Of a stretch of 64,000 nucleotides of DNA, positions 8,814 to 17,323 are shown one piece after another. The first letter of the stretch is position 1. Every line of letters begins with the position of its first letter. The notes under the pieces were generated by a model, which was given only the letters and a program-made list of their open reading frames with translations, was not told the origin of the DNA and did not search any database. The DNA is from Comamonas odontotermitis (lineage in GTDB: Bacteria > Pseudomonadota > Gammaproteobacteria > Burkholderiales > Burkholderiaceae_C). Position numbers and translations under genes: made by a program. Location of the stretch: assembly GCF_014207855.1 (NCBI RefSeq), contig NZ_JACHKZ010000003.1:186001-250000 (forward strand). Direction: 5' to 3'.

Positions 8814-9707
8814 ATGAAGATTTTGTTGCTCGGCAAGAACGGCCAGGTCGGTTGGGAGCTGCAGCGCAGCCTGCAGCCTCTGGGCGAGCTGGTGGCACTG
8901 GATCGCAACAGCAGCCCGCTGTGCGGCGATCTGCTGCAGCCGGTCGCGCTGGCCGAGGCTGTGCGGGCGATCAAGCCCGACGTCATCGTGAACGCTGCGG
9001 CCTATACCGCCGTCGACAAGGCGGAAAGCGATGCGGATGCCGCCCGCACCATCAATGCCGAAGCGGTGGGTGTGCTGGCGCGCGAGGCCAAGGCTTTGGA
9101 GGCCTGGCTGGTGCACTACAGCACCGACTATGTTTTTGACGGCAGCGGCTCCCGGACTTGGCAGGAGAGTGATGCTACTGGCCCGCTGTCGGTCTACGGC
9201 CAGACCAAGCTGGAAGGCGAGCAGGCGATTGCCAAGAGCGGCGCCAGACATCTTGTCTTTCGCACCAGCTGGGTCTATGCGGCGCGCGGCGGCAACTTTG
9301 CCAAAACCATGCTGCGTCTTGCGCAGGAGCGTGACAAGCTGGCGGTGATCGACGACCAATGGGGTGCACCCACAGGGGCTGAGTTGATTGCCGATGTGAC
9401 CGCCCATGCGCTGCGTGCAGCCATGGCGGGCGAGCAGGATCTGAGCGGCATCTACCACCTGGTGGCTGGCGGCGAGACCACCTGGAACCGCTATGCCCAG
9501 TTTGTGCTGGCGCAGGCCCGGCAGATCAATCCGGCACTTGGCATCACGGCGCGCGAAGTGCAGGCGGTGGCGACTTCGGCCTTCCCTACACCCGCCAAAC
9601 GCCCCAACAACTCTCGCTTGAATACCCAGAAATTACAGCAAAGCTTTGGCTTGGCGCTGCCTGACTGGCAGGTCGGCGTACAGCGCATGCTGCGGGAAAT
9701 TTTGTAA
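8814..9707 (+). CDS. rfbD: dTDP-4-dehydrorhamnose reductase
   Basis: Final step of dTDP-L-rhamnose synthesis, NAD(P)H-dependent reduction at C4. The 297-residue protein begins MKILLLGKNGQVGWEL (nucleotide-binding GxxGQVG) and carries STDYVFDG and the catalytic YGQTK. The ATG at 8814 follows a GAAAGG-like site; a longer frame to 8751 is unlikely. It lies 87 bases after rfbB and directly abuts rfbA, whose ATG follows its stop codon without a gap. Confidence 0.96.
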   Translation: MKILLLGKNGQVGWELQRSLQPLGELVALDRNSSPLCGDLLQPVALAEAVRAIKPDVIVNAAAYTAVDKAESDADAARTINAEAVGVLAREAKALEAWLVHYSTDYVFDGSGSRTWQESDATGPLSVYGQTKLEGEQAIAKSGARHLVFRTSWVYAARGGNFAKTMLRLAQERDKLAVIDDQWGAPTGAELIADVTAHALRAAMAGEQDLSGIYHLVAGGETTWNRYAQFVLAQARQINPALGITAREVQAVATSAFPTPAKRPNNSRLNTQKLQQSFGLALPDWQVGVQRMLREIL

Positions 9708-10598
9708 ATGACAATCCAACAACGCAAAGGCATCATCCTCGCGGGCGGCTCGGGCACCCGTCTGCACCCGGCCACTCTGGCTGTCAGCAAGCAATTGCTG
9801 CCGGTGTATGACAAGCCGATGATCTATTACCCGCTTTCCACCCTGATGCTGGCCGGAATCAAGGAAATCCTCATCATCAGCACGCCGCAGGACACGCCTC
9901 GCTTCGAGCAGTTGCTGGGCGACGGCAGCCAGTGGGGCATCCGTCTGCAATATGCTGTGCAGCCCAGCCCGGACGGGCTGGCGCAGGCCTTCCTGATCGG
10001 TGAATCGTTCCTGAACGGCGCGCCCAGTGCGCTGGTGCTGGGTGACAACATATTCTACGGCCATGATTTCTACAAGCTGCTGGGCAGTGCAATGCAGCGC
10101 GGCGATGGCGCGAGCGTGTTTGCCTACCACGTAACCGATCCGGAACGCTATGGGGTGGCCGAGTTCGACCAGGCGGGCAAGGTGCTGTCGCTGGAAGAAA
10201 AGCCTGCCAAACCCAAGAGCCATTACGCGGTCACCGGCCTGTATTTCTATGATGGCCAGGTGGTGGAACTGGCCAAGAGCCTCAAACCATCGCCGCGCGG
10301 CGAGTTGGAAATCACCGACCTGAACCGGCTGTACCTGGAAAAAGGCCAGCTCAGTGTGGAGATCATGGGCCGCGGCTATGCCTGGCTGGATACAGGTACG
10401 CACGACAGCCTGCTGGAGGCAGGGCAGTTCATCGCCACTCTGGAAAGCCGCCAGGGCTTGAAGATCGCCTGTCCGGAAGAGATCGCCTGGCGCAGCGGCT
10501 ACATCAACAGCGAGCAACTGGCGGCGCTGGCCAAGCCGCTGGCCAAGAATGGCTATGGCCAGTACCTGCAGCGCCTGTTGCAAGAAGCCAGGGGATGA
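9708..10598 (+). CDS. rfbA: Glucose-1-phosphate thymidylyltransferase
   Basis: Makes dTDP-glucose from dTTP and glucose-1-phosphate, the committed step of the rhamnose pathway. The 296 residues match family length. [21 protein letters not shown] near residues 11-31 is the nucleotidyltransferase signature; LGDNIFYG holds the metal-binding Asp, and [19 protein letters not shown] follows. It starts at the base after the rfbD stop and ends seven bases before rfbC. Confidence 0.97.
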   Translation: MTIQQRKGIILAGGSGTRLHPATLAVSKQLLPVYDKPMIYYPLSTLMLAGIKEILIISTPQDTPRFEQLLGDGSQWGIRLQYAVQPSPDGLAQAFLIGESFLNGAPSALVLGDNIFYGHDFYKLLGSAMQRGDGASVFAYHVTDPERYGVAEFDQAGKVLSLEEKPAKPKSHYAVTGLYFYDGQVVELAKSLKPSPRGELEITDLNRLYLEKGQLSVEIMGRGYAWLDTGTHDSLLEAGQFIATLESRQGLKIACPEEIAWRSGYINSEQLAALAKPLAKNGYGQYLQRLLQEARG

Positions 10599-10605
10599 GC
10601 ACGAC

Positions 10606-11154
10606 ATGCAAGTGATTGATACCAGGATTGCCGACGTCAAGCTCATCGAGCCCCGGGTTTTTGGCGACGCGCGCGGTTTCTTCTTTGAAAGCTTCAACCA
10701 GAAGGCATTTGATGCGGCCGTGGGGAAGCACTACGAGTTTGTGCAGGACAACCACAGCAAGAGCAGTCGTGGCGTGCTGCGCGGCCTGCACTACCAGCTG
10801 CAGCAGGTGCAGGGCAAACTGGTGCGGGTGACCCAGGGCGCGGTTCTGGATGTGGTTGTCGATATCCGAAAAAGCTCGCCCACCTTTGGCCAGTGGGTAG
10901 CGGTAGAGTTGTCCGGAGACAACAAGCGCCAGCTGTGGGTGCCGCCCGGCCTTGCCCATGGTTTCGTTGTCTACAGCGAGACGGCAGAATTTCTCTATAA
11001 AACAACGGATTACTATGCGCCTGCGCACGAGCGCTGCATTGCATGGAATGATCCCGATCTGGCCATTGACTGGAACCTGGGTGATATCGTGCCGCAGCTG
11101 TCTGCCAAGGACCAGCAGGGCGTGCCCTTTGCCCAGGCCGAGGTTTTTGTCTGA
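10606..11154 (+). CDS. rfbC: dTDP-4-dehydrorhamnose 3,5-epimerase
   Basis: Epimerises C3 and C5 of the 4-keto-6-deoxy sugar before RfbD reduces it. The 182-residue cupin carries DNHSKSSRGVLRGLHYQ near residues 46-62, with the catalytic His in LHYQ, and VPPGLAHGFVV near 111-121. The ATG at 10606 begins MQVIDTRIADVKLIEPRVFGD, the normal N-terminus. Last gene of rfbBDAC; 107 bases separate it from gspE. With this set complete, L-rhamnose is almost certainly a component of the locus glycan. Confidence 0.96.
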   Translation: MQVIDTRIADVKLIEPRVFGDARGFFFESFNQKAFDAAVGKHYEFVQDNHSKSSRGVLRGLHYQLQQVQGKLVRVTQGAVLDVVVDIRKSSPTFGQWVAVELSGDNKRQLWVPPGLAHGFVVYSETAEFLYKTTDYYAPAHERCIAWNDPDLAIDWNLGDIVPQLSAKDQQGVPFAQAEVFV

Positions 11155-11261
11155 TCTTTGCAGTTCCTCCCAAATGTCTCCCATGCCTGCCTCCTACACT
11201 AGAACGCTATGGCATGGAGGGGCGACCATTCGCCTGTGACAGGCCTTGAAAAACGACAAGC

Positions 11262-13001
11262 ATGACGACCAGCACTCTGAATGAGCCCATCTTTGCAACC
11301 GCCGCCGGCCAGGCTGAGGTGGCGCGACCCCTGCTGGGCGAAATGCTGGTGCAGGCGGGCAAGCTATCGCCGCGCGATCTGGAGCGGGCCTTGCAGGCGC
11401 AGCAGGAGATGGGCAGCCTCATCGGGCAGGTGCTGGTGCAGTTGGGCCTGGTCTCCGAGATGGACCTGATGCAGACGCTGGCGCGCCAGCTGCAGATTCC
11501 GTTCACGCTCGGCACGGATTTCCCCCCCGAAGCCATTGAAGTGCCCGGCCTGCTGCCGGAGTTTCAGCATGCCCAGCACGTATTTCCACTGAAACTGGAA
11601 AACGGCGTGCTGGATGTGGCCATGACAGCGCCGCAGGATCCATTTGTGATCAAGGCACTGCAGATGTCCACGGGGCTGGTGATTCAGCCCCATCTGGCGC
11701 TGGAAGCCGATATTGAGAAGGCGCTGCAGGAACCCGAGCCCGAAGTGGCCGAGGAAGACGATGACGGCCTTTTCGGCGATGGCGCGGATGTCGGCGATTT
11801 TGTCGAACACCTGAAAGACCTGGCGAGCGAAGCTCCGGTGATTCGTCTTGTCAATAGCATTATTGGCAAAGTAACGGATTTGCGGGCTTCCGATATTCAC
11901 CTGGAGCCTTTTGATGACGGGCTGCATGTGCGCTACCGCGTGGACGGCGTGATTCACCCAGGCGAGCTGGTGCCGCCGCGCCTGTCGGCGGCAGTGGGCT
12001 CGCGTGTCAAACTGATGGCGCATCTGGACATCGCCGAGCGCCGCTTGCCACAGGATGGCCGTATCAAGACCCGCGTCAAAGGGCGTGAGCTGGATCTGCG
12101 TGTCTCCACCGTGCCCACTGTGCATGGCGAGAGCATCGTGATGCGTGTGCTGGACCGTGCCAGCGTGCGCCTGCAGCTCGAAACCATGGGCTTTTCCAAG
12201 GACACCCTGGCCAAGTTCAACGATCTGCTGGCGCGCCCGCATGGCATTTTGCTGGTGACGGGGCCCACGGGTTCGGGCAAGACCACTACGCTGTATGCGG
12301 CCTTGTCGAAGATCGATGCCGAGGCCAACAAAATCATCACCGTGGAAGACCCGGTGGAATACCAGCTCGAAGGCATCAACCAGATCCAGGTGCATTCGCA
12401 GATCAACCTGACCTTTGCGAACGCATTGCGCTCCATTCTGCGGCAGGATCCGGACATCATCATGATCGGTGAAATGCGTGACGGCGAAACCGCGCAGATT
12501 GCCGTGCAGTCTGCACTGACTGGTCACCTGGTGCTGTCCACTCTGCACACCAATACCGCAGCAGGTGCCATCACCCGTATGCAGGACATGGGGGTGGAGA
12601 GCTACCTGATCACCTCTTCCGTCAATGGTGTGCTGGCGCAGCGCCTGGTGCGTACCCTGTGCAGCAACTGCAAGGAAGAATACGAGCCCGGCGAAGAAGT
12701 TCGCCAACGGTCCGGTCTGGCACGTTTCAGCCAGACTGGTCAACCCATCTATCGCGCCGTCGGCTGCAATGCCTGCCGCCAGACGGGCTACAAGGGGCGT
12801 ACGGGCATCCACGAGCTGTTCGTGCTGGATGAGCCGATGCGCAATGCCATCAATGCGGGCAAGGATTCGAACGAGCTGTTTGCGCTGGCGTCCAGGGCCG
12901 GCATGCTCAGTCTGTATGAAGACGGCTTGCGCAAGGTGGCTTCGGGCATGACCACGCTGGACGAAGTGGCCCGCGTAACGCAGGACCAAGTCGATGGCTG
13001 A
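11262..13001 (+). CDS. gspE: Type II secretion ATPase GspE
   Basis: Hexameric cytoplasmic ATPase that powers pseudopilus assembly. In the 579 residues, a GspE N-terminal domain covers about 25-150 and the ATPase core about 190-560. Walker A (GPTGSGKTT) lies near 333-341, the Asp box (VEDPVEYQLEGINQIQ) near 363 and Walker B (DPDIIMIGEMRD) near 397. The zinc-binding pairs CSNC (467-470) and CNAC (502-505) are both intact. First gene of the operon; TACACT at 11195 could be a -10 box but the -35 is unclear. It overlaps gspF by 8 bases. Confidence 0.96.
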   Translation: MTTSTLNEPIFATAAGQAEVARPLLGEMLVQAGKLSPRDLERALQAQQEMGSLIGQVLVQLGLVSEMDLMQTLARQLQIPFTLGTDFPPEAIEVPGLLPEFQHAQHVFPLKLENGVLDVAMTAPQDPFVIKALQMSTGLVIQPHLALEADIEKALQEPEPEVAEEDDDGLFGDGADVGDFVEHLKDLASEAPVIRLVNSIIGKVTDLRASDIHLEPFDDGLHVRYRVDGVIHPGELVPPRLSAAVGSRVKLMAHLDIAERRLPQDGRIKTRVKGRELDLRVSTVPTVHGESIVMRVLDRASVRLQLETMGFSKDTLAKFNDLLARPHGILLVTGPTGSGKTTTLYAALSKIDAEANKIITVEDPVEYQLEGINQIQVHSQINLTFANALRSILRQDPDIIMIGEMRDGETAQIAVQSALTGHLVLSTLHTNTAAGAITRMQDMGVESYLITSSVNGVLAQRLVRTLCSNCKEEYEPGEEVRQRSGLARFSQTGQPIYRAVGCNACRQTGYKGRTGIHELFVLDEPMRNAINAGKDSNELFALASRAGMLSLYEDGLRKVASGMTTLDEVARVTQDQVDG

Positions 13002-14265
13002 TTTCGCCTGGCACGCCATCAACGCCAGCGGCGAGCAAGTCCGCGGCACATTCCAGGCGCCGAGCGTGGCGGCGGTGCAAAAGCATTTGCGTGCGCAAAG
13101 GCTCACGCCGGTGCGCATTGTCGATGCGGCCGACGCGGCAGCCCTGATGCCCACAGGGGGCAAGGCCGACAAGAAGGCCGATGCTGCCAACGCCATTGTC
13201 AAAGCCAAGGCCACCAAATCTCAAAAGGGGCCGGCCAAGGCCGCAGATGTGCTGGCGATGACCTCCGAGCTGTCCATCATGCTCAAGGCGGGTCTGGCGC
13301 TTGACAACGCGCTGCGCGTGCTGATCGACATGTCCTACAAGGACAGCATGCGCGAGCTTCTGACTGGCGTGCTTGAAGCTGTCAAGGGCGGTGTTCCGCT
13401 GTCCAAGGCGCTGATGCAGCACCAGGAGCTGTTTGGAGACTTTTATATCAACATGGTGCGCTCGGGCGAAGCCAGCGGCCAGATGTCGGCGGTGCTTGGT
13501 CGGCTGGTGGAGCATCTGGAGCGCCAACGCGCCCTGAAGGAAAGCGTCATTTCCGCCACCATCTACCCGATGATTCTGGTTGCGGTGGCCATTTTGTCGC
13601 TGGTTGCCATGCTGGGCTTTGTCGTGCCGCAGTTTGAAAAGCTGTTCACTGACATGGGTGATGCGCTGCCTACGCCGACCAAGATCGTGATGACGATCGG
13701 CCAGGCCTTCCGCAAGAATGGGTGGATCATCCTGATCGTGGTTGCATTGGCGGTCTATGTGCTGCGCCGCTGGTTCCAATCCCCCAAGGGGCGGATGTGG
13801 TGGCAGGGCGTTTTGCTGCGCATGCCGGTACTCGGCCGTCTGGCGCTCAAGTACCAGTTAACTTTGTACTCCCGCTCACTTGGCACTTTGCTGGGGAACG
13901 GTGTACCGCTGCTCACGGCGCTGCACATTGCGACTGATACGGTCAGCAACCGCATCATCCAGACCGAGCTGGCCAAGATTCCGCCCATCGTCAAGGAGGG
14001 CGGCAAGATGGTGCAGGCCATGAATACGACCACCGTGTTCGAGCCTCTGGCTGTCAATCTGGTGCGGGTGGGTGAGGAGACGGGGCGGCTCGGTCAGATG
14101 ATGCTGGAGCTGTCGAATATCTTGAACCGCGAGGTGGAAACCGGAATCAAACGTGCCTTGACCATGATCGAGCCCGTATTGATTTTGGTGCTGGGTATCC
14201 TGATCGCCTCCATTATTGTGTCGATCTTGATGGGCATCTTGTCCGTCAATGATCTGGCCGTCTAA
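12994..14265 (+). CDS. gspF: Type II secretion inner-membrane platform protein GspF
   Basis: Polytopic platform protein contacting GspE and GspL. The 423 residues contain two T2SSF repeats (about 85-205 and 290-410), each starting with the Leu-rich pattern seen in TSELSIMLKAGLALDNAL and YSRSLGTLLGNGVPLLTAL. Three membrane spans lie near 186-208, 242-260 and 393-418. An Ala/Lys-rich linker at 45-80 (GGKADKKADAANAIVKAKAT) is longer than I expect for the family. It begins inside the end of gspE, implying coupled translation. Confidence 0.95.
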   Translation: MADFAWHAINASGEQVRGTFQAPSVAAVQKHLRAQRLTPVRIVDAADAAALMPTGGKADKKADAANAIVKAKATKSQKGPAKAADVLAMTSELSIMLKAGLALDNALRVLIDMSYKDSMRELLTGVLEAVKGGVPLSKALMQHQELFGDFYINMVRSGEASGQMSAVLGRLVEHLERQRALKESVISATIYPMILVAVAILSLVAMLGFVVPQFEKLFTDMGDALPTPTKIVMTIGQAFRKNGWIILIVVALAVYVLRRWFQSPKGRMWWQGVLLRMPVLGRLALKYQLTLYSRSLGTLLGNGVPLLTALHIATDTVSNRIIQTELAKIPPIVKEGGKMVQAMNTTTVFEPLAVNLVRVGEETGRLGQMMLELSNILNREVETGIKRALTMIEPVLILVLGILIASIIVSILMGILSVNDLAV

Positions 14266-14293
14266 TATTTTGATTCAACAAGGAGTGCCTGCC

Positions 14294-14725
14294 ATGAAGG
14301 CTTTATTTACCCAAAAACTGCAACGTAAAAGCCGCGGCTTTACGCTGATTGAACTGCTGGTGGTGCTGGCGATCCTGACCTTGCTGGCTGGCCTGGTAGG
14401 TCCCAAGGTGCTGAGCCAGTTGGGCGGCGCCAAGTCCAAAACCGCCGGTGTCCAGATTGCCGACCTGCAAAAGGCACTCGACATTTATAAGCTGGACGTG
14501 GGCCGTTATCCCACCACGGAAGAGGGGCTGGAGGCGCTGGCCAAGCAGCCTGGCAATGTCCGCGGCTGGAATGGCCCGTATCTGACTGGCGGCGTGCCCT
14601 CTGACCCATGGGGCAATCCATACCGCTATGGCTATGCCAATGGCAAGGTGGAATTGCTGTCCCTCGGCTCGGATGGCCAGCCCGGCGGTGAAGGCGAGGC
14701 CGCTGACATCCGCAACGCGCAATAA
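14294..14725 (+). CDS. gspG: Major pseudopilin GspG
   Basis: Major subunit of the type II secretion pseudopilus. The 143-residue precursor has a short basic leader ending in G before FTLIELLVVLAIL: cleavage by prepilin peptidase after G, Glu at +5. The C-terminal half holds the typical GspG core (YPTTEEGLEALAKQPGNVRGWNGPYL, DPWGNPYRYGYANGKVELLSLG, then DGQPGGEGEAADI), including the calcium-site region. The ATG at 14294 has AAGGAG upstream. No prepilin peptidase gene (gspO/pilD) lies in the window, so it must be elsewhere. Confidence 0.97.
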   Translation: MKALFTQKLQRKSRGFTLIELLVVLAILTLLAGLVGPKVLSQLGGAKSKTAGVQIADLQKALDIYKLDVGRYPTTEEGLEALAKQPGNVRGWNGPYLTGGVPSDPWGNPYRYGYANGKVELLSLGSDGQPGGEGEAADIRNAQ

Positions 14726-14755
14726 GCGCCAGGCAGCGCTCGACCGGAAACGTCC

Positions 14756-15256
14756 GTGCCCATTCTTCTGCCGTGGTTGCATCGCCCTTTGCGCACTTCG
14801 GTGCGCAGAACATCAGCACATCGGGGGTTCACTCTGATCGAGCTGATGGTGGTGTTCGCCATCATGGCCTTGGTGGTGGCCATGGCGCCGGTCGCCTATG
14901 ACCGGCTCAAGGAGGGTGTGCAGTACCGTGATACGGTGCGCAGCCTGATCACGCAGTTGCGTTCTGCCAGATACTCCGCAGTTTCGGAGGGCGTGCCGGT
15001 GCGCTTCACGGTGGATTTGAAGTCCCGCGAGTACGGCGTGCCCGGCGCTGTCAAGGAAATTCCTGAAACCGTTGACTTGCGCACCATTGTGGCGGACCGG
15101 GAGTTTGTTCCTGGCGGCTCTGCCTCCATCGTGTTTCTGGCTTCCGGCGGATCGACGGGTGGCAGCGTTGAAATCCTGCGTAAGACAGGCGCAGGCACGC
15201 GCCTGCGTGTTGACTGGCTGTCGGGGCGCGTCACCCAGGAGCCCCTGCTGCAATGA
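14756..15256 (+). CDS. gspH: Minor pseudopilin GspH
   Basis: Minor pseudopilin of the pilus tip. The 166-residue frame begins with GTG at 14756; no ATG lies between this codon and the prepilin motif. A basic leader of 23 residues precedes the G/FTLIELMVVFAIMALVV cleavage and helix motif. The C-terminal domain (YRDTVRSLITQLRSARYSA, later GGSTGGSVEILRKTG) matches the GspH fold. It lies 30 bases after gspG and overlaps gspI by 4 bases. Confidence 0.9.
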   Translation: MPILLPWLHRPLRTSVRRTSAHRGFTLIELMVVFAIMALVVAMAPVAYDRLKEGVQYRDTVRSLITQLRSARYSAVSEGVPVRFTVDLKSREYGVPGAVKEIPETVDLRTIVADREFVPGGSASIVFLASGGSTGGSVEILRKTGAGTRLRVDWLSGRVTQEPLLQ

Positions 15257-15693
15257 TGACGCGCACCGTACCCTGTCCTGCCAATCGCCGGGCGCAGCGA
15301 GGCATGACCTTGCTTGAACTGCTCGTGGCACTGGCCATCATGGCGATATCCCTTGGCATGATCTATCGTGCAACTGGCAGCAATGCGCGCAGCGTGGGTG
15401 ATCTCGGTCATCACCAATATGCAGTGCAACTGGCCGAATCATTGATGGATTCACGGGATTCGGTGTATGAAAGTGGCTGGAACGAGTCTGGAGAAAGCAA
15501 TGGCTTTCAATGGAGCATTCAAAGCGCACCCTTCAAAACCGACGTGGGCGAGGCTCCCAATATTCCTCTTCTGCACGAGGTGCGCATCGTTGTCAGTTGG
15601 AGCGATGGCGACAAGCCCAAGAGTTTTGAGCTGAGCACCCTGCGCGCCCAGCGCCGTCCGCCAGACCCGGCAGAAAACAGGGGTGCTCCATGA
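15253..15693 (+). CDS. gspI: Minor pseudopilin GspI
   Basis: 146 residues with a 17-residue leader and G/MTLLELLVALAIMAISLG. Methionine rather than phenylalanine at +1 is tolerated in minor pseudopilins. The remainder (QYAVQLAESLMDSRD, then SWSDGDKPKSFELSTLRAQRRP) resembles the T2SSI domain. It overlaps gspH and gspJ by 4 bases each, so translation is coupled. In characterised systems GspI forms the tip complex with GspJ and GspK. Confidence 0.92.
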   Translation: MMTRTVPCPANRRAQRGMTLLELLVALAIMAISLGMIYRATGSNARSVGDLGHHQYAVQLAESLMDSRDSVYESGWNESGESNGFQWSIQSAPFKTDVGEAPNIPLLHEVRIVVSWSDGDKPKSFELSTLRAQRRPPDPAENRGAP

Positions 15694-16418
15694 TGGATGG
15701 ACGCCGCTCTTTTGCACACCACGACCACGGCACAAAAGCTGAGCGCCGTGCCTACGCCGGTTTCACGCTGGTGGAGATGCTGGTTGCGCTTTCGCTGCTC
15801 TCGCTCATCATGCTGGGTTTGGCCGGTGCCATGGGCACGATGGGGCGAACGGAAACGAGTATCGACAACCGGCTTGACCGCATGGACGAAGCTCGCTCCA
15901 GCACAGACTTCCTGCGTTCTGTGCTGTCGCGCATTTCGGCTAAAAGGGTGCAGGGCCTGCAGGAGCAGGGGATGGGCGATGCAGCCAAGTCGCAGTTCTT
16001 TTTTTCAGGGGCTGCCCAGACCATGACCTGGGTGGGCATCATGCCAGCGCGTTATGGGGTGGGTGGCCGCTATCATTTTCGATTGGCCATGGGAGATTAT
16101 CTGGGCGCTCCTGCCGTGGTTCTGAGCTATACGCCGTGGATCGACCAACAAACCTTGCCCAACTGGGCAACTGCCGAGAGCTATCCGGTGCTCGCCCATG
16201 CAACAGGGGTTTCCTTTCAATATCTGAATGCGGTTGTCGACCCTCCGCAATGGGGCAGTGACTGGGGCGTCGTGGATCAACTGCCTCAAGCGGTGCAGAT
16301 ATTGATGAGCTCCGAGCAGGGTGTATTGCCCCCCCTGGTCGTGCAAATGCGCGTCATGCCCGCAGGAGACCCGCGCGGGGGCGGCGGCGGTGCCTCTTTG
16401 GGGGGCAGTGCATCATGA
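15690..16418 (+). CDS. gspJ: Minor pseudopilin GspJ
   Basis: 242 residues. The leader is about 24 residues (MMDGRRSFAHHDHGTKAERR...), followed by G/FTLVEMLVALSLLSLIMLG. The body carries the family-type segments RLDRMDEARSSTDFLRSVLS and a C-terminal region ending RGGGGGASLGGSAS. The glycine-rich tail is unusual. It overlaps gspI and gspK by 4 bases each. Confidence 0.9.
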   Translation: MMDGRRSFAHHDHGTKAERRAYAGFTLVEMLVALSLLSLIMLGLAGAMGTMGRTETSIDNRLDRMDEARSSTDFLRSVLSRISAKRVQGLQEQGMGDAAKSQFFFSGAAQTMTWVGIMPARYGVGGRYHFRLAMGDYLGAPAVVLSYTPWIDQQTLPNWATAESYPVLAHATGVSFQYLNAVVDPPQWGSDWGVVDQLPQAVQILMSSEQGVLPPLVVQMRVMPAGDPRGGGGGASLGGSAS

Positions 16419-17305
16419 GACTTGGGCGCAAGCGATCCCTTCAGCAGGGTAGCCAGGCATACAGCGCTGGCCAGCACGCCGGCATGGCGTTGATTGCCGT
16501 ATTGTGGCTCGTGGCCGCTCTGAGCCTGATGGTGACTGGCGTCAGCGGAGTGGTGCGGCAAGAGGCGCGCATGGTGGGTGTCGCCAAGGACCGCGTCACA
16601 GCACATGCCATGGGCGATGCTGCGGTCATGCTGGTGTTGCAGCAGCTTGTGGCAGACCGAAACGTGGTTTGGAAGTGGACGGATACGTCGGTGAATTACC
16701 AAGGCGCGGAGATTTCGGTCAGCGTAATGCCCTTAAGCGGCCTGATCAATATCAATGGTGCATCGTTGCCTCTATTGACGGCATTGCTGACCATTGGGGG
16801 CGGGGTTCCCGAAGGGCCTGCACAGGAAATCGCCATCAGCATCCTGGATCGGCGGGAGCGATCTTCGCTCGATGGCCGCAGACCGGAGCGCTTCGAGGCG
16901 ATTGAGGATCTCATGCAAATCCCGGGGATCGATTACGACCTCTATGCTAGACTCGCGCCGCTGATCACCGCCTCCAGTTCGGGCTCGGGCGGTGCAGCTG
17001 TCAATCCGTTGGCGGCGCCGCCCGAGGTGCTGCGCATTCTGGCCAACGGCAATGAGGGAGTCGTCAATCAGATTCTGGCCGCTCGCGCCTCTGGCGATGG
17101 GGCCAGTGTGGATACGACCGGATTGGACGGCAATCTCTCTCGCGCAGGTAGCGCACAGCGCCGTTACCGTGTAACGGCCAAGGTTCCCATGGCCGACGGC
17201 CGATTTTTTCTCGTGGATCGCAGCGTCTACTTTGGCTCCCGCACCCGTGACGGACTGCCTTGGTACACGTTCGAAGCACGTCAGATGTTGCAGCCCGCGT
17301 CCTGA
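16415..17305 (+). CDS. gspK: Pseudopilus tip protein GspK
   Basis: 296 residues. A basic leader precedes G/MALIAVLWLVAALSLMV, the variant pseudopilin motif of GspK, which lacks the +5 Glu and sits at the pilus tip. SGLININGASLPLL near residue 110, RPERFEAIEDLMQIPGID near 155 and the C-terminal VSVYFGSRTRDGLPW-type region fit the T2SSK domain. The length is near the family norm. It overlaps gspJ by 4 bases; gspL begins 18 bases later. Confidence 0.92.
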   Translation: MRLGRKRSLQQGSQAYSAGQHAGMALIAVLWLVAALSLMVTGVSGVVRQEARMVGVAKDRVTAHAMGDAAVMLVLQQLVADRNVVWKWTDTSVNYQGAEISVSVMPLSGLININGASLPLLTALLTIGGGVPEGPAQEIAISILDRRERSSLDGRRPERFEAIEDLMQIPGIDYDLYARLAPLITASSSGSGGAAVNPLAAPPEVLRILANGNEGVVNQILAARASGDGASVDTTGLDGNLSRAGSAQRRYRVTAKVPMADGRFFLVDRSVYFGSRTRDGLPWYTFEARQMLQPAS

Positions 17306-17323
17306 TTCAAACAAAGAAACGGT

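Noticed and set aside
11364-13217. 617-codon minus-strand frame opposite gspE/gspF
   Set aside because: Shadow composition; it crosses the gspE-gspF overlap and lacks any domain.
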